The position numbers and the translations under genes were made by a program. A stretch of DNA of 64,000 bases from positions 1 through 64,000 of the forward strand of contig NZ_BJYD01000029.1 of assembly GCF_007991335.1 (NCBI RefSeq), in the 5' to 3' direction. Position 1 is the stretch's first letter, and each line of letters begins with the position of its first letter. The stretch is from Halobacillus faecis. GTDB lineage: Bacteria > Bacillota > Bacilli > Bacillales > Halobacillaceae. The notes beneath the pieces were generated by a model. The model was not told where the DNA came from. It ran no database searches and saw only the letters and a program-made list of their open reading frames with translations. Positions 49,041-57,831 of the stretch are shown piece after piece.

Positions 49041-49850
49041 TCACTCCACCCGTGGTTTAGTTGGATCGCAGGTTGGATATTCGCCGTTTGTGGTTTCTGC
49101 TAATTTATAAAGGTAGTAGCATTCTTCTCTTGCCATGTGGTCAGCCATGAGGGGAGAGAAAGTCCCGAGTATGACTTCATTCATTTCCATCTCCTCTATT
49201 TCCTCTAAAAATGTACGAAAGATCTTCATTTCCAGATCCACTTCATTATTTAATCGTTTCAGAGCAGGGAAGGAGTGCTGGTTTGTTCTCAGATACCCTT
49301 TCATCTCCACAGCTTTTATGTAGAATTGATCGAAATGTTTTCGGAATGTTTCACTCTTTTCTTTTAACCTTTGTTCCACAGCATCCAATTCATCATGGAT
49401 GGCTCCTGCATGCCCTGAAGCATCCATCAACCAGAGCATGTGGTGGTGCAGCTCATGAAATAACGGAGGAACATCTCCTTTTCCTAAAAAACCAAGCACA
49501 AGCAGATACTCTTCTACTTCATTGACCATATGGTTGAGAAAGGTCGGGCTCAAGTGGATCTTTACTTTTCCAAAAAGGGAACGTTCAATCAGGTTCAGTT
49601 TAAACTTGTGAAAACTACGTGCTTTTTCCCCGACTTGCTTTGAAAATCCGTTCATGTCCTCTACATGACCTTCACGCACCATGTTCAAAAGATCATCCCA
49701 CTGTGTGACATAATCCCTTACTTGATATAACGTATCCTCTTCGGAAGCGTACAAAGAATCCCGAATAAAACGGGCGTGGTCACCAAGGATCTGCAACCAG
49801 AAGAGATGTTCAAAATTTGCTTGTTCAGTATAGTCCTTCACCTTCATCAC
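49041..49850 (-). CDS. DUF2935 helical protein
   Basis: A 269-residue, mostly helical protein with two related halves, each with an EHLFWLQILGDHARFI or HMAREECYYLYKL type segment. This matches the DUF2935 family, whose His and Glu residues suggest a ferritin-like di-metal bundle; function unknown. The frame starts with two ATG codons; the site ahead is AGGGTGATG. Monocistronic, converging on the flavin reductase gene. Confidence 0.85.
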   Translation of the reverse strand: MMKVKDYTEQANFEHLFWLQILGDHARFIRDSLYASEEDTLYQVRDYVTQWDDLLNMVREGHVEDMNGFSKQVGEKARSFHKFKLNLIERSLFGKVKIHLSPTFLNHMVNEVEEYLLVLGFLGKGDVPPLFHELHHHMLWLMDASGHAGAIHDELDAVEQRLKEKSETFRKHFDQFYIKAVEMKGYLRTNQHSFPALKRLNNEVDLEMKIFRTFLEEIEEMEMNEVILGTFSPLMADHMAREECYYLYKLAETTNGEYPTCDPTKPRVE

Positions 49851-49964
49851 CCTCTTTTTCTTAGGTCATCCCTTTCATCTTATTCACGCTTGGTTTTCTT
49901 CATGAGAAGAGTCATGTTTACAAGGAAGAATTTGTGATTCTTTGGAAAAAATTTAAATAGGGGC

Positions 49965-50019
49965 TTCTCAAATGGAAGATCCTCCTATATACTACTGTAC
50001 TAGAAGTAATAATACAGTT
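49965..50019 (+). promoter_or_regulatory. Promoter with YtrA-type operator
   Basis: TTCTCA (49965-49970), 18-base spacer, TATACT (49989-49994), then the inverted repeat ACTGTA (49995-50000) / TACAGT (50014-50019) with 13 bases between. B. subtilis YtrA binds AGTGTA-N13-TACACT, the same spacing. Position right after the -10 box suits repression by the regulator encoded next. Confidence 0.75.
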
Positions 50020-50053
50020 GATACAGATAGAACACACCGTTGGAGGTGGCTGG

Positions 50054-50431
50054 ATGTTTGAGTTGGACGTCAGGAGCCGAAAGCCGATTTACGAGCAGCT
50101 CGTGGAAAAGTTGAAGCAACTGATTATTAATGACGTTCTGAAGGAAGACGAAAAACTACCTTCTGTTAGGGAACTTGCCCAGCAGTTGACGATCAATCCG
50201 AATACAATTCAGAAAGCGTATCGGGAGTTAGAGTCACAAGGGTATATCTACTCGTTGAAGGGGAAAGGGAGTTTCGTGCATCCTTCTGGAAAAGTCGATA
50301 ACGAAGAGGAGTTGAAAAAAGTGAGAGAAGAGTTAAAGAAGCTATTTTCGGAAGCGATTTATTTAGGGATGACATCAGAAGAGATCGCCGCTCTTCTCCA
50401 TGAAGTTGAAGGAGGTCAGCAGGATGATTGA
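50054..50431 (+). CDS. GntR-family regulator, YtrA type
   Basis: A 125-residue YtrA-like repressor: an N-terminal winged helix (PIYEQLVEKLKQLIINDVLKEDEKLPSVRELAQQLTINPNTIQKAYRELESQGYI) and a short helical dimerisation tail, without an effector domain. Members sense cell-wall antibiotics or general envelope stress and control ABC transporters. GGAGGTGG precedes the ATG at 50054. It overlaps the ABC ATPase gene by eight bases and likely binds the inverted repeat upstream. Confidence 0.92.
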   Translation: MFELDVRSRKPIYEQLVEKLKQLIINDVLKEDEKLPSVRELAQQLTINPNTIQKAYRELESQGYIYSLKGKGSFVHPSGKVDNEEELKKVREELKKLFSEAIYLGMTSEEIAALLHEVEGGQQDD

Positions 50432-51323
50432 GGTCCATACGGTCAGTAAATCGTTTGATCGAACCAGGATTTTGAAAGACGTTTCTTTTCATGTGAAGAA
50501 AGGATCGATCTACGGCCTTCTTGGTTCCAATGGTGCAGGGAAAACAACATTAATGAGGATTCTGACAGGCATTCTTAAGCAAAACAATGGCCAGGTTCAT
50601 GTTTTGGAGGAGGATGTGTTTGAGAACGAATCCGTCAAACAAAGGATGGTCTTCATCCCTGACAGTCTCTACTTTTTGCCACAGTACACGACGCGTCAAA
50701 TGGCAGATTATCACCGGTCCATGTACGACAGTTGGAACGAAGAGCGATATGAGAAATTAAAAAATGTCTTTCAACTGGATGAAAAAAAGAAAATCAGTCA
50801 GTTTTCCAAGGGGATGCAACGGCAAGTCGCCTTTTGGCTGGCGATGTCGGCGATGCCTGATGTTTTGATTCTCGATGAGCCATTCGATGGACTTGATGCT
50901 GTCATGAGGCAGAAAGTCCGGAACTTGATCATTCAGGATGTGGCTGAACGGGAGATGACCGTTTTAATATCTTCCCACAACTTAAGGGAAGTCGAAGATA
51001 TCTGTGACCATGTCGGAATTCTACATAAAGGTGAAATTCTTCTTGAACGTGATTTGGATGATTTGAAAGCGGATGTTCATAAAATCCAGGTTGCTTTCGA
51101 TGATGATTCCTTTCAGCCGGAGGAAGCGAACCTCGATATTCTTCATAAAGAAAAGCGGGGCAGTGTCTGGCTGCTGATTGTCAGAGGAAGTGAAGCTGAC
51201 ATTTCAGCTGGGATCAAAAAACACCGCCCGCTCGTTTATGACAGGCTTCCACTTACGCTTGAGGAAATCTTTATCTATGAAATGGGAGGTGTAGGGTATG
51301 CGTTCGAAAACATCCTCGTTTAA
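50424..51323 (+). CDS. ABC transporter ATP-binding protein
   Basis: A 299-residue ATPase, cytoplasmic. Walker A GSNGAGKTT (about 33-41), signature FSKGMQRQ (with FSKG in place of LSGG, as in the YtrB group) and Walker B VLILDEPFDGLD (about 149-160) are present. The ATG at 50424 follows GGAGGTC inside the preceding gene; it overlaps the next gene by 26 bases. Forms an exporter with the permease that follows. Confidence 0.92.
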   Translation: MIEVHTVSKSFDRTRILKDVSFHVKKGSIYGLLGSNGAGKTTLMRILTGILKQNNGQVHVLEEDVFENESVKQRMVFIPDSLYFLPQYTTRQMADYHRSMYDSWNEERYEKLKNVFQLDEKKKISQFSKGMQRQVAFWLAMSAMPDVLILDEPFDGLDAVMRQKVRNLIIQDVAEREMTVLISSHNLREVEDICDHVGILHKGEILLERDLDDLKADVHKIQVAFDDDSFQPEEANLDILHKEKRGSVWLLIVRGSEADISAGIKKHRPLVYDRLPLTLEEIFIYEMGGVGYAFENILV

Positions 51324-53292
51324 TAAAGAGATCATCAAGCAGGATTTCCGAAATGTCGGATGGATCAGTATCGTTTACTTTTTAGGGTTGTTCTTTATTG
51401 TACCGATGCAATTGTTTATGGTATTGAGCAGGGAAGAACCAATAATTACCGATGATCGTGGTTTATTTGGTCAAGTGTTCGCTTTTGAACTTCAGGTTTT
51501 GTTCCTGCTAGTAATGCCTCTTCTGATGGCGGTATTTTTATTCCGTTATCTACACGTGAAGGGAGCTTCAAATTTTGCTCATAGTTTTCCTATGAGAAGA
51601 GGGAAACTTTTTAATCATCATATTTTCTCCGGCATTATTCTTTTACTTTTGCCGATTCTACTAAACTATCTGATTCTCCTCATCGCAAGTGGAGTAACAG
51701 ATGTGACGGAATACTATACCATAACGAACGCAAGTTATTGGCTTTGGTTATTTGTGACCATGTCATTTCTTATTTTTATCGCTGGTGTTTTTGTTGGAAC
51801 TCTTACCGGCTTGTCAGCGGTGCAGGGGATTCTTACCTACATCCTTTTGTTTTTACCAGCTGGTTTGTATGCCCTAACATCATTTCACCTTAGCACTTAT
51901 ATCAAGGGATATTCGGCCGACATGGTTCTGGAGAGCTCCTTTCAATACTTCTCACCCCTGGCGGATCTCTTGCAGTTCGGAGGTTATGGTCCTGACCAAG
52001 TGAAGGTTCCAGTTGAAGTGATTGCTTTGTTGATCTATGGTCTCGTGGCTGTTGCTTTTTATGCAGTGTCCTTATGGCTGTATAAAAACCGTTCGATCGA
52101 ATCTGCCGGCCGGGCGCTTGCTGTAAGTGCTTTGAATCCTGTGTTTACATTTGGTGTAACGTTCTGTTTCGCTTTATTTGGTGGAATGTATTTTACAGTC
52201 TCTCAATACGCGTATACCTGGATGATCGCGGGATATTTTATTGGTGGCACTTTTGGGTTTGCTGCAGCTACCATGTTGCTAGAGAAGACTTGGAGAGTGT
52301 TCAACTGGAAGCACTTAAAACGATGGTCTGGTTATGGATTGGCTGTAGCGATCCTTGTCGCTATCATCCCTCTCCTATGGCAGAATTACGAATCATATGT
52401 ACCGGCACAGAGCGAAGTTGAAAAGGTTTATATTAGCGGGGGCTATTGGCAGTACCGAGAACTTACTAATCAAGATATAGAGATCCCATATATTACCTCT
52501 GAAGAGGCGATTCAGTCCTCCTTGGATCTCCATGAGCAACTTATTGAAATCAGCAATCCATTAAGTAGAGGGGAAGATTATTTCTTTTTCGTCTATCAGC
52601 TGGAAGATGGAAGTGAAATTTATCGTCAGTACCGGGTAGATGAAGAGGTCGTACGAGAAGAGAAAAAGGCTGTGTATGAAACAAAAGAATACAAGAAGAT
52701 CAAGTATCCGGTTCTAGGCCTTGAATCTTCTGATGTCAACCAGTTGGTTATTCATCCTAATGCAGCACCGGGAGAGGAAGAATTGTATGATCCCGAAAAA
52801 ATTTCGGCCTTTATGGAAGTACTAAAACAGGATATCCATCAATTATCTTATGAACAGATGATGGCACCACAAGGTCTGTCATCAGGGGTATCCTTCACAC
52901 TTGATGGAATGCAGGAAAATCCATATCATCTCCAGATCTACCCTTCATTTGAAAATACCGTCGAGTGGATGAAGCGAGAAGGGTTTTATGAAAAAATGAT
53001 GATTCAAGCTGAAGATATTCAGCATGCAGAAGTTTACAAGTGGCCTGAGGATCGCGACTTCCCTCATGACTATGACCATTATGTGTATAATCGTTTAAAA
53101 GAGGATAATGTGAAACCTCTAGAAGTCAGCGAAAGCGACCAGATAGTTAAGTTGCTGAATGGACAAGAAAATCAGGAATCAGGTAATTATATTGTTGCTT
53201 TCTACTTTGATGAACGCAACGAAAATCATTACAACCTATTAAGCTTCGATGAAGGTGACGCCCCGAACTTTATAAAGGAACACTTCGAATAA
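51298..53292 (+). CDS. ABC-2-type permease with large C-terminal domain
   Basis: A 664-residue protein. Residues 1 to about 365 hold some ten membrane helices; the C-terminal 290 residues are hydrophilic and probably outside the cell, with segments such as EKVYISGGYWQYRELTNQDIEIPYIT and VSFTLDGMQENPYHLQIYPSFENTVEWM. This mix of permease and soluble tail is seen in Bacillus YtrC/D-like transporters. Substrate unknown; by context it may remove an envelope-active compound. GGAGGTG precedes the ATG, which lies inside the ATPase gene. Confidence 0.82.
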   Translation: MRSKTSSFNKEIIKQDFRNVGWISIVYFLGLFFIVPMQLFMVLSREEPIITDDRGLFGQVFAFELQVLFLLVMPLLMAVFLFRYLHVKGASNFAHSFPMRRGKLFNHHIFSGIILLLLPILLNYLILLIASGVTDVTEYYTITNASYWLWLFVTMSFLIFIAGVFVGTLTGLSAVQGILTYILLFLPAGLYALTSFHLSTYIKGYSADMVLESSFQYFSPLADLLQFGGYGPDQVKVPVEVIALLIYGLVAVAFYAVSLWLYKNRSIESAGRALAVSALNPVFTFGVTFCFALFGGMYFTVSQYAYTWMIAGYFIGGTFGFAAATMLLEKTWRVFNWKHLKRWSGYGLAVAILVAIIPLLWQNYESYVPAQSEVEKVYISGGYWQYRELTNQDIEIPYITSEEAIQSSLDLHEQLIEISNPLSRGEDYFFFVYQLEDGSEIYRQYRVDEEVVREEKKAVYETKEYKKIKYPVLGLESSDVNQLVIHPNAAPGEEELYDPEKISAFMEVLKQDIHQLSYEQMMAPQGLSSGVSFTLDGMQENPYHLQIYPSFENTVEWMKREGFYEKMMIQAEDIQHAEVYKWPEDRDFPHDYDHYVYNRLKEDNVKPLEVSESDQIVKLLNGQENQESGNYIVAFYFDERNENHYNLLSFDEGDAPNFIKEHFE

Positions 53293-53310
53293 AGGGAGAG
53301 ATAGAGGAAA

Positions 53311-53832
53311 ATGGACTTTTGTAAGATGTATGAACAGTATTATCATCGTGTCTATTACACAGCCTTAAAAGTAACAAAGAACCCTAGCTCAGCTGAAGAT
53401 ATCCTTCAGGAAACCTTTCTAAAAGCGTACGATAAACTCGATGAAATCCGTGAAGAAGGGAAGGTGGGGGCGTGGCTCTCCACCATCGCTCACCGGAAAG
53501 CGATCGATCTTCTACGTAAAGAAAAGAAGGCCGTCCTTTTGCCAATCGAAGAGGTGCCGGTCCCTCAACCTGTCTATGAAAATGCTGATTCGGACGTGGA
53601 GCACATTTGTGAATGCCGCCATCTAGAAGAAGACATCAAGAAGCGGATCAGCACATTATCCCCTAAGCTTCGAGCGGTGTTTCAACTAAGTTACGATAAA
53701 CAACTGCAGGAAAAGGAAATCGCCCAAACGCTTCAGATTACACAAGCGGCTGTCAAATCACGCCTTCACAGGGCAAGGCAGGCCATGAAGGGGAAGCTGG
53801 GGGAAGAAAGGCATCATTATTCCACAGCATAA
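53311..53832 (+). CDS. ECF-type RNA polymerase sigma factor
   Basis: A 173-residue sigma-70-family protein with region 2 (YYHRVYYTALKVTKNPSSAEDILQETFLKAYDKLDEIREEGKVGAWLSTIAHRKAIDLLRK) and region 4 helix-turn-helix (LSYDKQLQEKEIAQTLQITQAAVKSRLHRARQAMK). It is the last gene of the YtrA-ABC operon, 18 bases after the permease, and no anti-sigma factor gene follows; the next gene is a lipoprotein beyond a terminator. Either the membrane permease with its soluble tail controls it, or it is regulated by expression only; both are inference. Confidence 0.9.
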   Translation: MDFCKMYEQYYHRVYYTALKVTKNPSSAEDILQETFLKAYDKLDEIREEGKVGAWLSTIAHRKAIDLLRKEKKAVLLPIEEVPVPQPVYENADSDVEHICECRHLEEDIKKRISTLSPKLRAVFQLSYDKQLQEKEIAQTLQITQAAVKSRLHRARQAMKGKLGEERHHYSTA

Positions 53833-53833
53833 A

Positions 53834-53873
53834 TAAAAAAGCAGAACCTCAAATCGGAGGTTCTGCTTTTTTT
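53834..53873 (+). terminator. Operon terminator
   Basis: Stem AAAAAGCAGAACCTC / GAGGTTCTGCTTTTT with a six-base loop, directly after the sigma stop. Confidence 0.96.
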
Positions 53874-53929
53874 GACGATGAATGTTATATTTTTTTGTAT
53901 GAAGAAAGAGAAAGAAGGAGGTGGATGAT

Positions 53930-54313
53930 TTGAAGAAGACGTATCTTTGGTATTGGATCCTTTTATTGTTCCTGTTGATGGGTTGTCAGAGTAACCAACA
54001 GTCCCTGCCTTTACCTGAGAAGGAAGGGGACATTCATTTTCAGGCGTTTGTGGAGGAGGTTCCGACAGAAGGAGATGCTGATCCAGAATATCAACGCATG
54101 TATGATCTTGTAGCAAAAATGCAAGCGAATGAAGCGATTGACCTTACACAGGTAGATATTCAAGTGAAAAAAGAAACATCCATACAAGCACATGGAAAAG
54201 AAATTACAAACTTCCCGACTTATTTTATATTGGATCAAGAAGGGATTGTGTTGGAAACGACGAACTTGGATGAAGTAGCCGATTATATAAATCGTGCAGG
54301 CGCACCAGATTAA
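53930..54313 (+). CDS. Lipoprotein with thioredoxin-like tail
   Basis: A 127-residue lipoprotein: a membrane signal and lipobox LLMG-C at about 13-17, then a domain whose end FPTYFILDQEGIVLETTNLDEVADYI resembles the cis-Pro half of thioredoxin-like proteins, but without a CxxC. The start is TTG at 53930, eight bases after AAGGAGG; the GTG in that site (53921) is not used. Function unknown. Confidence 0.72.
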   Translation: MKKTYLWYWILLLFLLMGCQSNQQSLPLPEKEGDIHFQAFVEEVPTEGDADPEYQRMYDLVAKMQANEAIDLTQVDIQVKKETSIQAHGKEITNFPTYFILDQEGIVLETTNLDEVADYINRAGAPD

Positions 54314-54339
54314 ATAGAAAAATAGAAAGGAGGGAGATC

Positions 54340-55092
54340 GTGACCATTCTATCTTTTCTGGCTATTTTAGGGGTAGGGATTGGAGCAGGATTCATTAACG
54401 TCATCGCAGGTGGTGGGTCTCTTTTAACGCTGCCCATCCTCATTTTTTTCGGTCTGCCTTCCGCTGTGGCGAATGGCACCAACCGAATTGCACTGATGGC
54501 ACAGAATATTGTCGCCATTGTCTCTTATCGTAGAGATGGCTATTTTGATGGGAAATTCAGTCTCCTATTAGCGATACCAGCTCTCATCGGTTCAATCGTT
54601 GGTGCACAAATAGCGGTGAATATCCCGGATGATCTGTTCAATCGTATTCTATCGATCGTGATGATTGTTGTTTTAGTGATCATGATATGGAAACCTCATA
54701 AAAACCTTTCCACGGCAAGCGGCCAGGACTCCCGATCGAAACAGATTGGGCTTGCTTTTATTTTCTTTTTTATAGGTATCTATGGAGGGTTCATCCAAGC
54801 CGGAGTAGGCTTTGTGATCATAGCAGCGCTAACCTTGGTGACAGGTTTATCTCTAGTGAAGATTAATAGCATCAAAGTTTTTGTCGTTGCTGTATATACA
54901 TTGTCTGCCTTGGTGGTTTTCGTCGTCAATGATCAAATCCATTGGGGCTACGGGGTGACCCTGGCGGTTGGGACAAGTATCGGAGCGTTTTTAGGTAGTA
55001 AATTTGCGGTGAAGCACGGAGACAAATGGATTCAAAGGTTCCTCATCGTAGCTGTCATTGCTATGGCAATCAAGCTTTTCTTCTTTACATAA
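54340..55092 (+). CDS. TSUP-family membrane transporter
   Basis: A 250-residue member of the TauE/SafE (sulfite exporter) family with about eight membrane helices. GAGFINVIAGGGSLLTLPILIFFGLPSAVANGTNRIAL near the start and the related GGFIQAGVGFVIIAAL segment are the duplicated family motif. Substrate unknown; sulfite, sulfonates and related anions are known. The start is GTG at 54340 after AGGAGGGAG. 26 bases after the lipoprotein gene, likely same transcript. Confidence 0.87.
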   Translation: MTILSFLAILGVGIGAGFINVIAGGGSLLTLPILIFFGLPSAVANGTNRIALMAQNIVAIVSYRRDGYFDGKFSLLLAIPALIGSIVGAQIAVNIPDDLFNRILSIVMIVVLVIMIWKPHKNLSTASGQDSRSKQIGLAFIFFFIGIYGGFIQAGVGFVIIAALTLVTGLSLVKINSIKVFVVAVYTLSALVVFVVNDQIHWGYGVTLAVGTSIGAFLGSKFAVKHGDKWIQRFLIVAVIAMAIKLFFFT

Positions 55093-55179
55093 AACGGACA
55101 GCTTAAAGCTTCTAAAATAAGAGGGATTCCCACTCCAACTAGCGAATAGGTAAGGATTACTGGTAGGGAGTGGAGGATT

Positions 55180-55560
55180 GTGATTAGTAAAGTAGGACAA
55201 ATTATGTTGTATGTGAACGACCAGGATAAAGCCGTTAATTTTTGGACAGAGAAATTAGGGTTTGTGGTGATTTCTGAAGAAAATAACGGGGAGGGGATGA
55301 GGTGGATTGAGGTTGCTCCCAAGGAGGGGGTAGAAACAACGATTGTTCTTCACAATAAAGAAATGGTTGCAAAAATGTCTCCAGACCTCAATCTTGATCC
55401 ACCTTCCTTAATGTTTTTTACGGATCGTTTTGAACAGCTTTATCGTGATTTGGTCAATCAAAAAGTGACCGTAGGAGAAATTGTTCCTATGCCAACGGGC
55501 AGGGTATTTAACTTTGCGGACAATGAAGATCAGTATTTTGCTGTCATGGAAAAAAAGTAA
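55180..55560 (+). CDS. VOC-family (glyoxalase-like) protein
   Basis: A 126-residue single VOC unit pair: VGQIMLYVNDQDKAVNFWTEKLGFVVISEENNGEGMRWIEVAPKEG and later SLMFFTDRFEQLYRDLVNQKVTVGEIVPMPTGRVFNFADNEDQYFAV. Such small proteins often give resistance or act on unknown substrates. The start is GTG at 55180 seven bases after GGAGG. Followed by a bidirectional terminator. Confidence 0.85.
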   Translation: MISKVGQIMLYVNDQDKAVNFWTEKLGFVVISEENNGEGMRWIEVAPKEGVETTIVLHNKEMVAKMSPDLNLDPPSLMFFTDRFEQLYRDLVNQKVTVGEIVPMPTGRVFNFADNEDQYFAVMEKK

Positions 55561-55593
55561 GAAGGAGTTTTCAATTGAATCACCAGGGAATTG

Positions 55594-55625
55594 AAAAAAG
55601 ACCAGAGTTTTCTGGTCTTTTTTTA
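55594..55625. terminator. Bidirectional terminator
   Basis: Stem AAAAAAGACCAGA / TCTGGTCTTTTTT with a short loop, between converging genes. Confidence 0.95.
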
Positions 55626-56099
55626 TTATAAAGCAGGTGTTGGTGTTGGTTCAGCATAGCCATTTTCGTAGGTAGAGTCGATCTTTTCCCGAATTTCTTT
55701 TATTGATTTGCCATCCTGATAATCAATGATTGACTGTGCGGCAATCTCCATACAAACGCCGCATTTTGTGCCGTGGTCATCCCAGACGATGCTGCCATCT
55801 TCATTGGTTTTGTTCACAAAGCAGTCATAGTTGTCCCGGTGTCCTACACTCTCCCCGCATCCGCAATAGCAAGGGATGTTCTCAAGCAAATTTTTGCTTT
55901 GGGCGGCTGCCATATAGATGTCGTGCATTTCCTGTGGTTTTTCATCCATGAATGATGGAAGGGTTGTCACAGAGTCTGTCTCTTCTCTAATGTCACCGTT
56001 CACGTGTTCGATATGTGCTTCCTCTTCGGATTCCGACGAACATCCGGAAAGCGCGGTACCGATCAAAAGCGTAAGGATCAGGAATACTGTTTTTTTCAT
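55626..56099 (-). CDS. PCYCGC-motif lipoprotein
   Basis: A 157-residue lipoprotein with lipobox ALSG-C20 and the motif PCYCGCGE (about 76-83; Cys77, 79 and 81) plus Cys93, 113 and 116. This matches the family of PCYCGC lipoproteins of Bacillaceae, thought to bind metal; the exact role is unknown. A proline-rich TPTPAL end may fold loosely. The ATG begins the signal sequence MKKTVFLILTLLIG. Monocistronic. Confidence 0.9.
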   Translation of the reverse strand: MKKTVFLILTLLIGTALSGCSSESEEEAHIEHVNGDIREETDSVTTLPSFMDEKPQEMHDIYMAAAQSKNLLENIPCYCGCGESVGHRDNYDCFVNKTNEDGSIVWDDHGTKCGVCMEIAAQSIIDYQDGKSIKEIREKIDSTYENGYAEPTPTPAL

Positions 56100-56192
56100 A
56101 AAAAGGCACCCTCTTCATATTGATAGTTTCATCATAAAGAGGGTGGCATGAAGTTTCAATGCTTTTCTATAAAGTTCGTTGATCAGTCACAT

Positions 56193-57827
56193 TTATTTTC
56201 CGAATGAAGAGAGGAATTTCACGCGGTCGCCCATAGGAGGTACATTATCATCAACGAGAGCTACTTCTAAGACAGCTGGGCCTTTGACGTTTAGAATCGC
56301 TGATAAGTTCTCGTCATTGAGATCTTCCATGGATTCAACACGTGCGTTTGGCACTCCCAGTGAGGCGGCCATCTGGGAGATGTTGACTTCTTCCTGCCCA
56401 AAGCGTTCATGGGCGCGTTTGTATTGAAGCGTATGTCCATGATGGACCATGCCGAGTCTTGAGTTGTTCATGACGATAAATAAAACAGGGATGTCGTATT
56501 CTTTCGCTGTCAGAAGTTCCATGCCGTGCATGAAGAAACAGCCATCTCCCGTAATACTTACAGTTGGACGTTCCGGGTCTGCAAGTTTTGCTCCAATGGC
56601 ACTTCCGATTCCACTTCCCATCGCTCCAAAATGAACGTTGATATCAAAGGAATCATTGCTTTTAACTCCCATATAGTGAACGACGTAAGCCATAAATTCA
56701 CCGATGTCGATTGTGAAACGAGTATTCTCCGGAAGCTTTTCCTGTAAGGACCATAAGACGTTCTGGGAGTTAAACTCTTCAGTAACATCTGGAACTGCAG
56801 GAGCCATAGCGGGAAGGGGTGCCCGTTTAACGCCCAACCCGTGCAAGGCTGTGATTAAGGAGGAGACGGTGACATCGATGTCTCCATGAAGCGGCTGGTC
56901 AACAGGATATTTTCTATTGAAGACGGTCGCGTCATAATCGACTTGAATCAGTGTGCGGTGCTTCGTAATATTTGGGTTCCAATTGTTCGTGGCTGTTTCC
57001 CCAAGACTTGAGCCGAGCACCAGCACCGTTTCTTCATGTCCATGATTGATCAGATCGGAGGCCTCTTCATGTCCGGCAAAGCCGAAGATTCCCCTCTTCA
57101 AAGGGTGATGGTCTGGAATAAGCCCTTTGGCTTGAGGACTTGTGACAATCGGCCAGTTTAAGGTTTCGGCCAGTTCAAGAACGTCATCCACGGCTCCGCG
57201 AATCCCTTGCCCTACGAAGAGAAAACCACTCTCACTTGATGCGAGCGTTTTGGCTGTTTCCATGACCACCTCATCCGTTGGAAGCAATGGCGTTCGTTGT
57301 GGGAACGCAGGGATGGCTGGTTCTAGAATATCTGTCAGTTGCACATCAATCGGCATGGCGATGTGGACCGGGCCCGGGACGCCTGTCATAGCGATCTCCA
57401 CGGCTTTATGAATCTCGGGAAGCAGGTCTTCTGCACGGTCGACCCTTTGACTGTATTTGGTAACCGATTGATAGAGTGGGTCGGCGTGTAACTCTTGAGA
57501 CGCATTTAAACCGACAGTGTCAACAGGTACCGCGCCTGTCAGAAACAGTACAGGGAGGTGTTCACGCATGGCATTCGCTGCTCCAGTCACAAGGTTTGTT
57601 CCTCCTGGGCCGCTGCTCCCGATACAAACACTGAGGGAGTTTGTATATTTTGCATAAGCAGCTGCCATATAGGACGCGGCTCCTTCATGCTTGGTAACGA
57701 TTGGTGTAATGGAAGGAGTATCGTAAAGTTCATCAAAAAAAGCATTCACAGATCCTGCTGGTATTCCGAAAATATAAGATACCTCTCCAGAAACAAAGTA
57801 ATCCAACACAGCGCGAACAGATTTCAT
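56193..57827 (-). CDS. Thiamine-diphosphate-dependent enzyme (acetolactate synthase/pyruvate oxidase-like)
   Basis: A 544-residue ThDP enzyme. The activating glutamate is in VTKHEGAASYMA (about 44-55), SSGPGGTNLVTGAANA lies in the Pyr domain, and the ThDP-binding GDGCFFMHGMELLTAKEYDIPVLFIVMNN (about 424-452) is intact. Relatives include acetolactate synthase, pyruvate oxidase and other decarboxylases. No small subunit gene is near. It starts four bases after the stop of the GGDEF-EAL gene, with AAAAGGGG just ahead, so the two are one transcript. Confidence 0.87.
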   Translation of the reverse strand: MKSVRAVLDYFVSGEVSYIFGIPAGSVNAFFDELYDTPSITPIVTKHEGAASYMAAAYAKYTNSLSVCIGSSGPGGTNLVTGAANAMREHLPVLFLTGAVPVDTVGLNASQELHADPLYQSVTKYSQRVDRAEDLLPEIHKAVEIAMTGVPGPVHIAMPIDVQLTDILEPAIPAFPQRTPLLPTDEVVMETAKTLASSESGFLFVGQGIRGAVDDVLELAETLNWPIVTSPQAKGLIPDHHPLKRGIFGFAGHEEASDLINHGHEETVLVLGSSLGETATNNWNPNITKHRTLIQVDYDATVFNRKYPVDQPLHGDIDVTVSSLITALHGLGVKRAPLPAMAPAVPDVTEEFNSQNVLWSLQEKLPENTRFTIDIGEFMAYVVHYMGVKSNDSFDINVHFGAMGSGIGSAIGAKLADPERPTVSITGDGCFFMHGMELLTAKEYDIPVLFIVMNNSRLGMVHHGHTLQYKRAHERFGQEEVNISQMAASLGVPNARVESMEDLNDENLSAILNVKGPAVLEVALVDDNVPPMGDRVKFLSSFGK

Positions 57828-57831
57828 AGAC

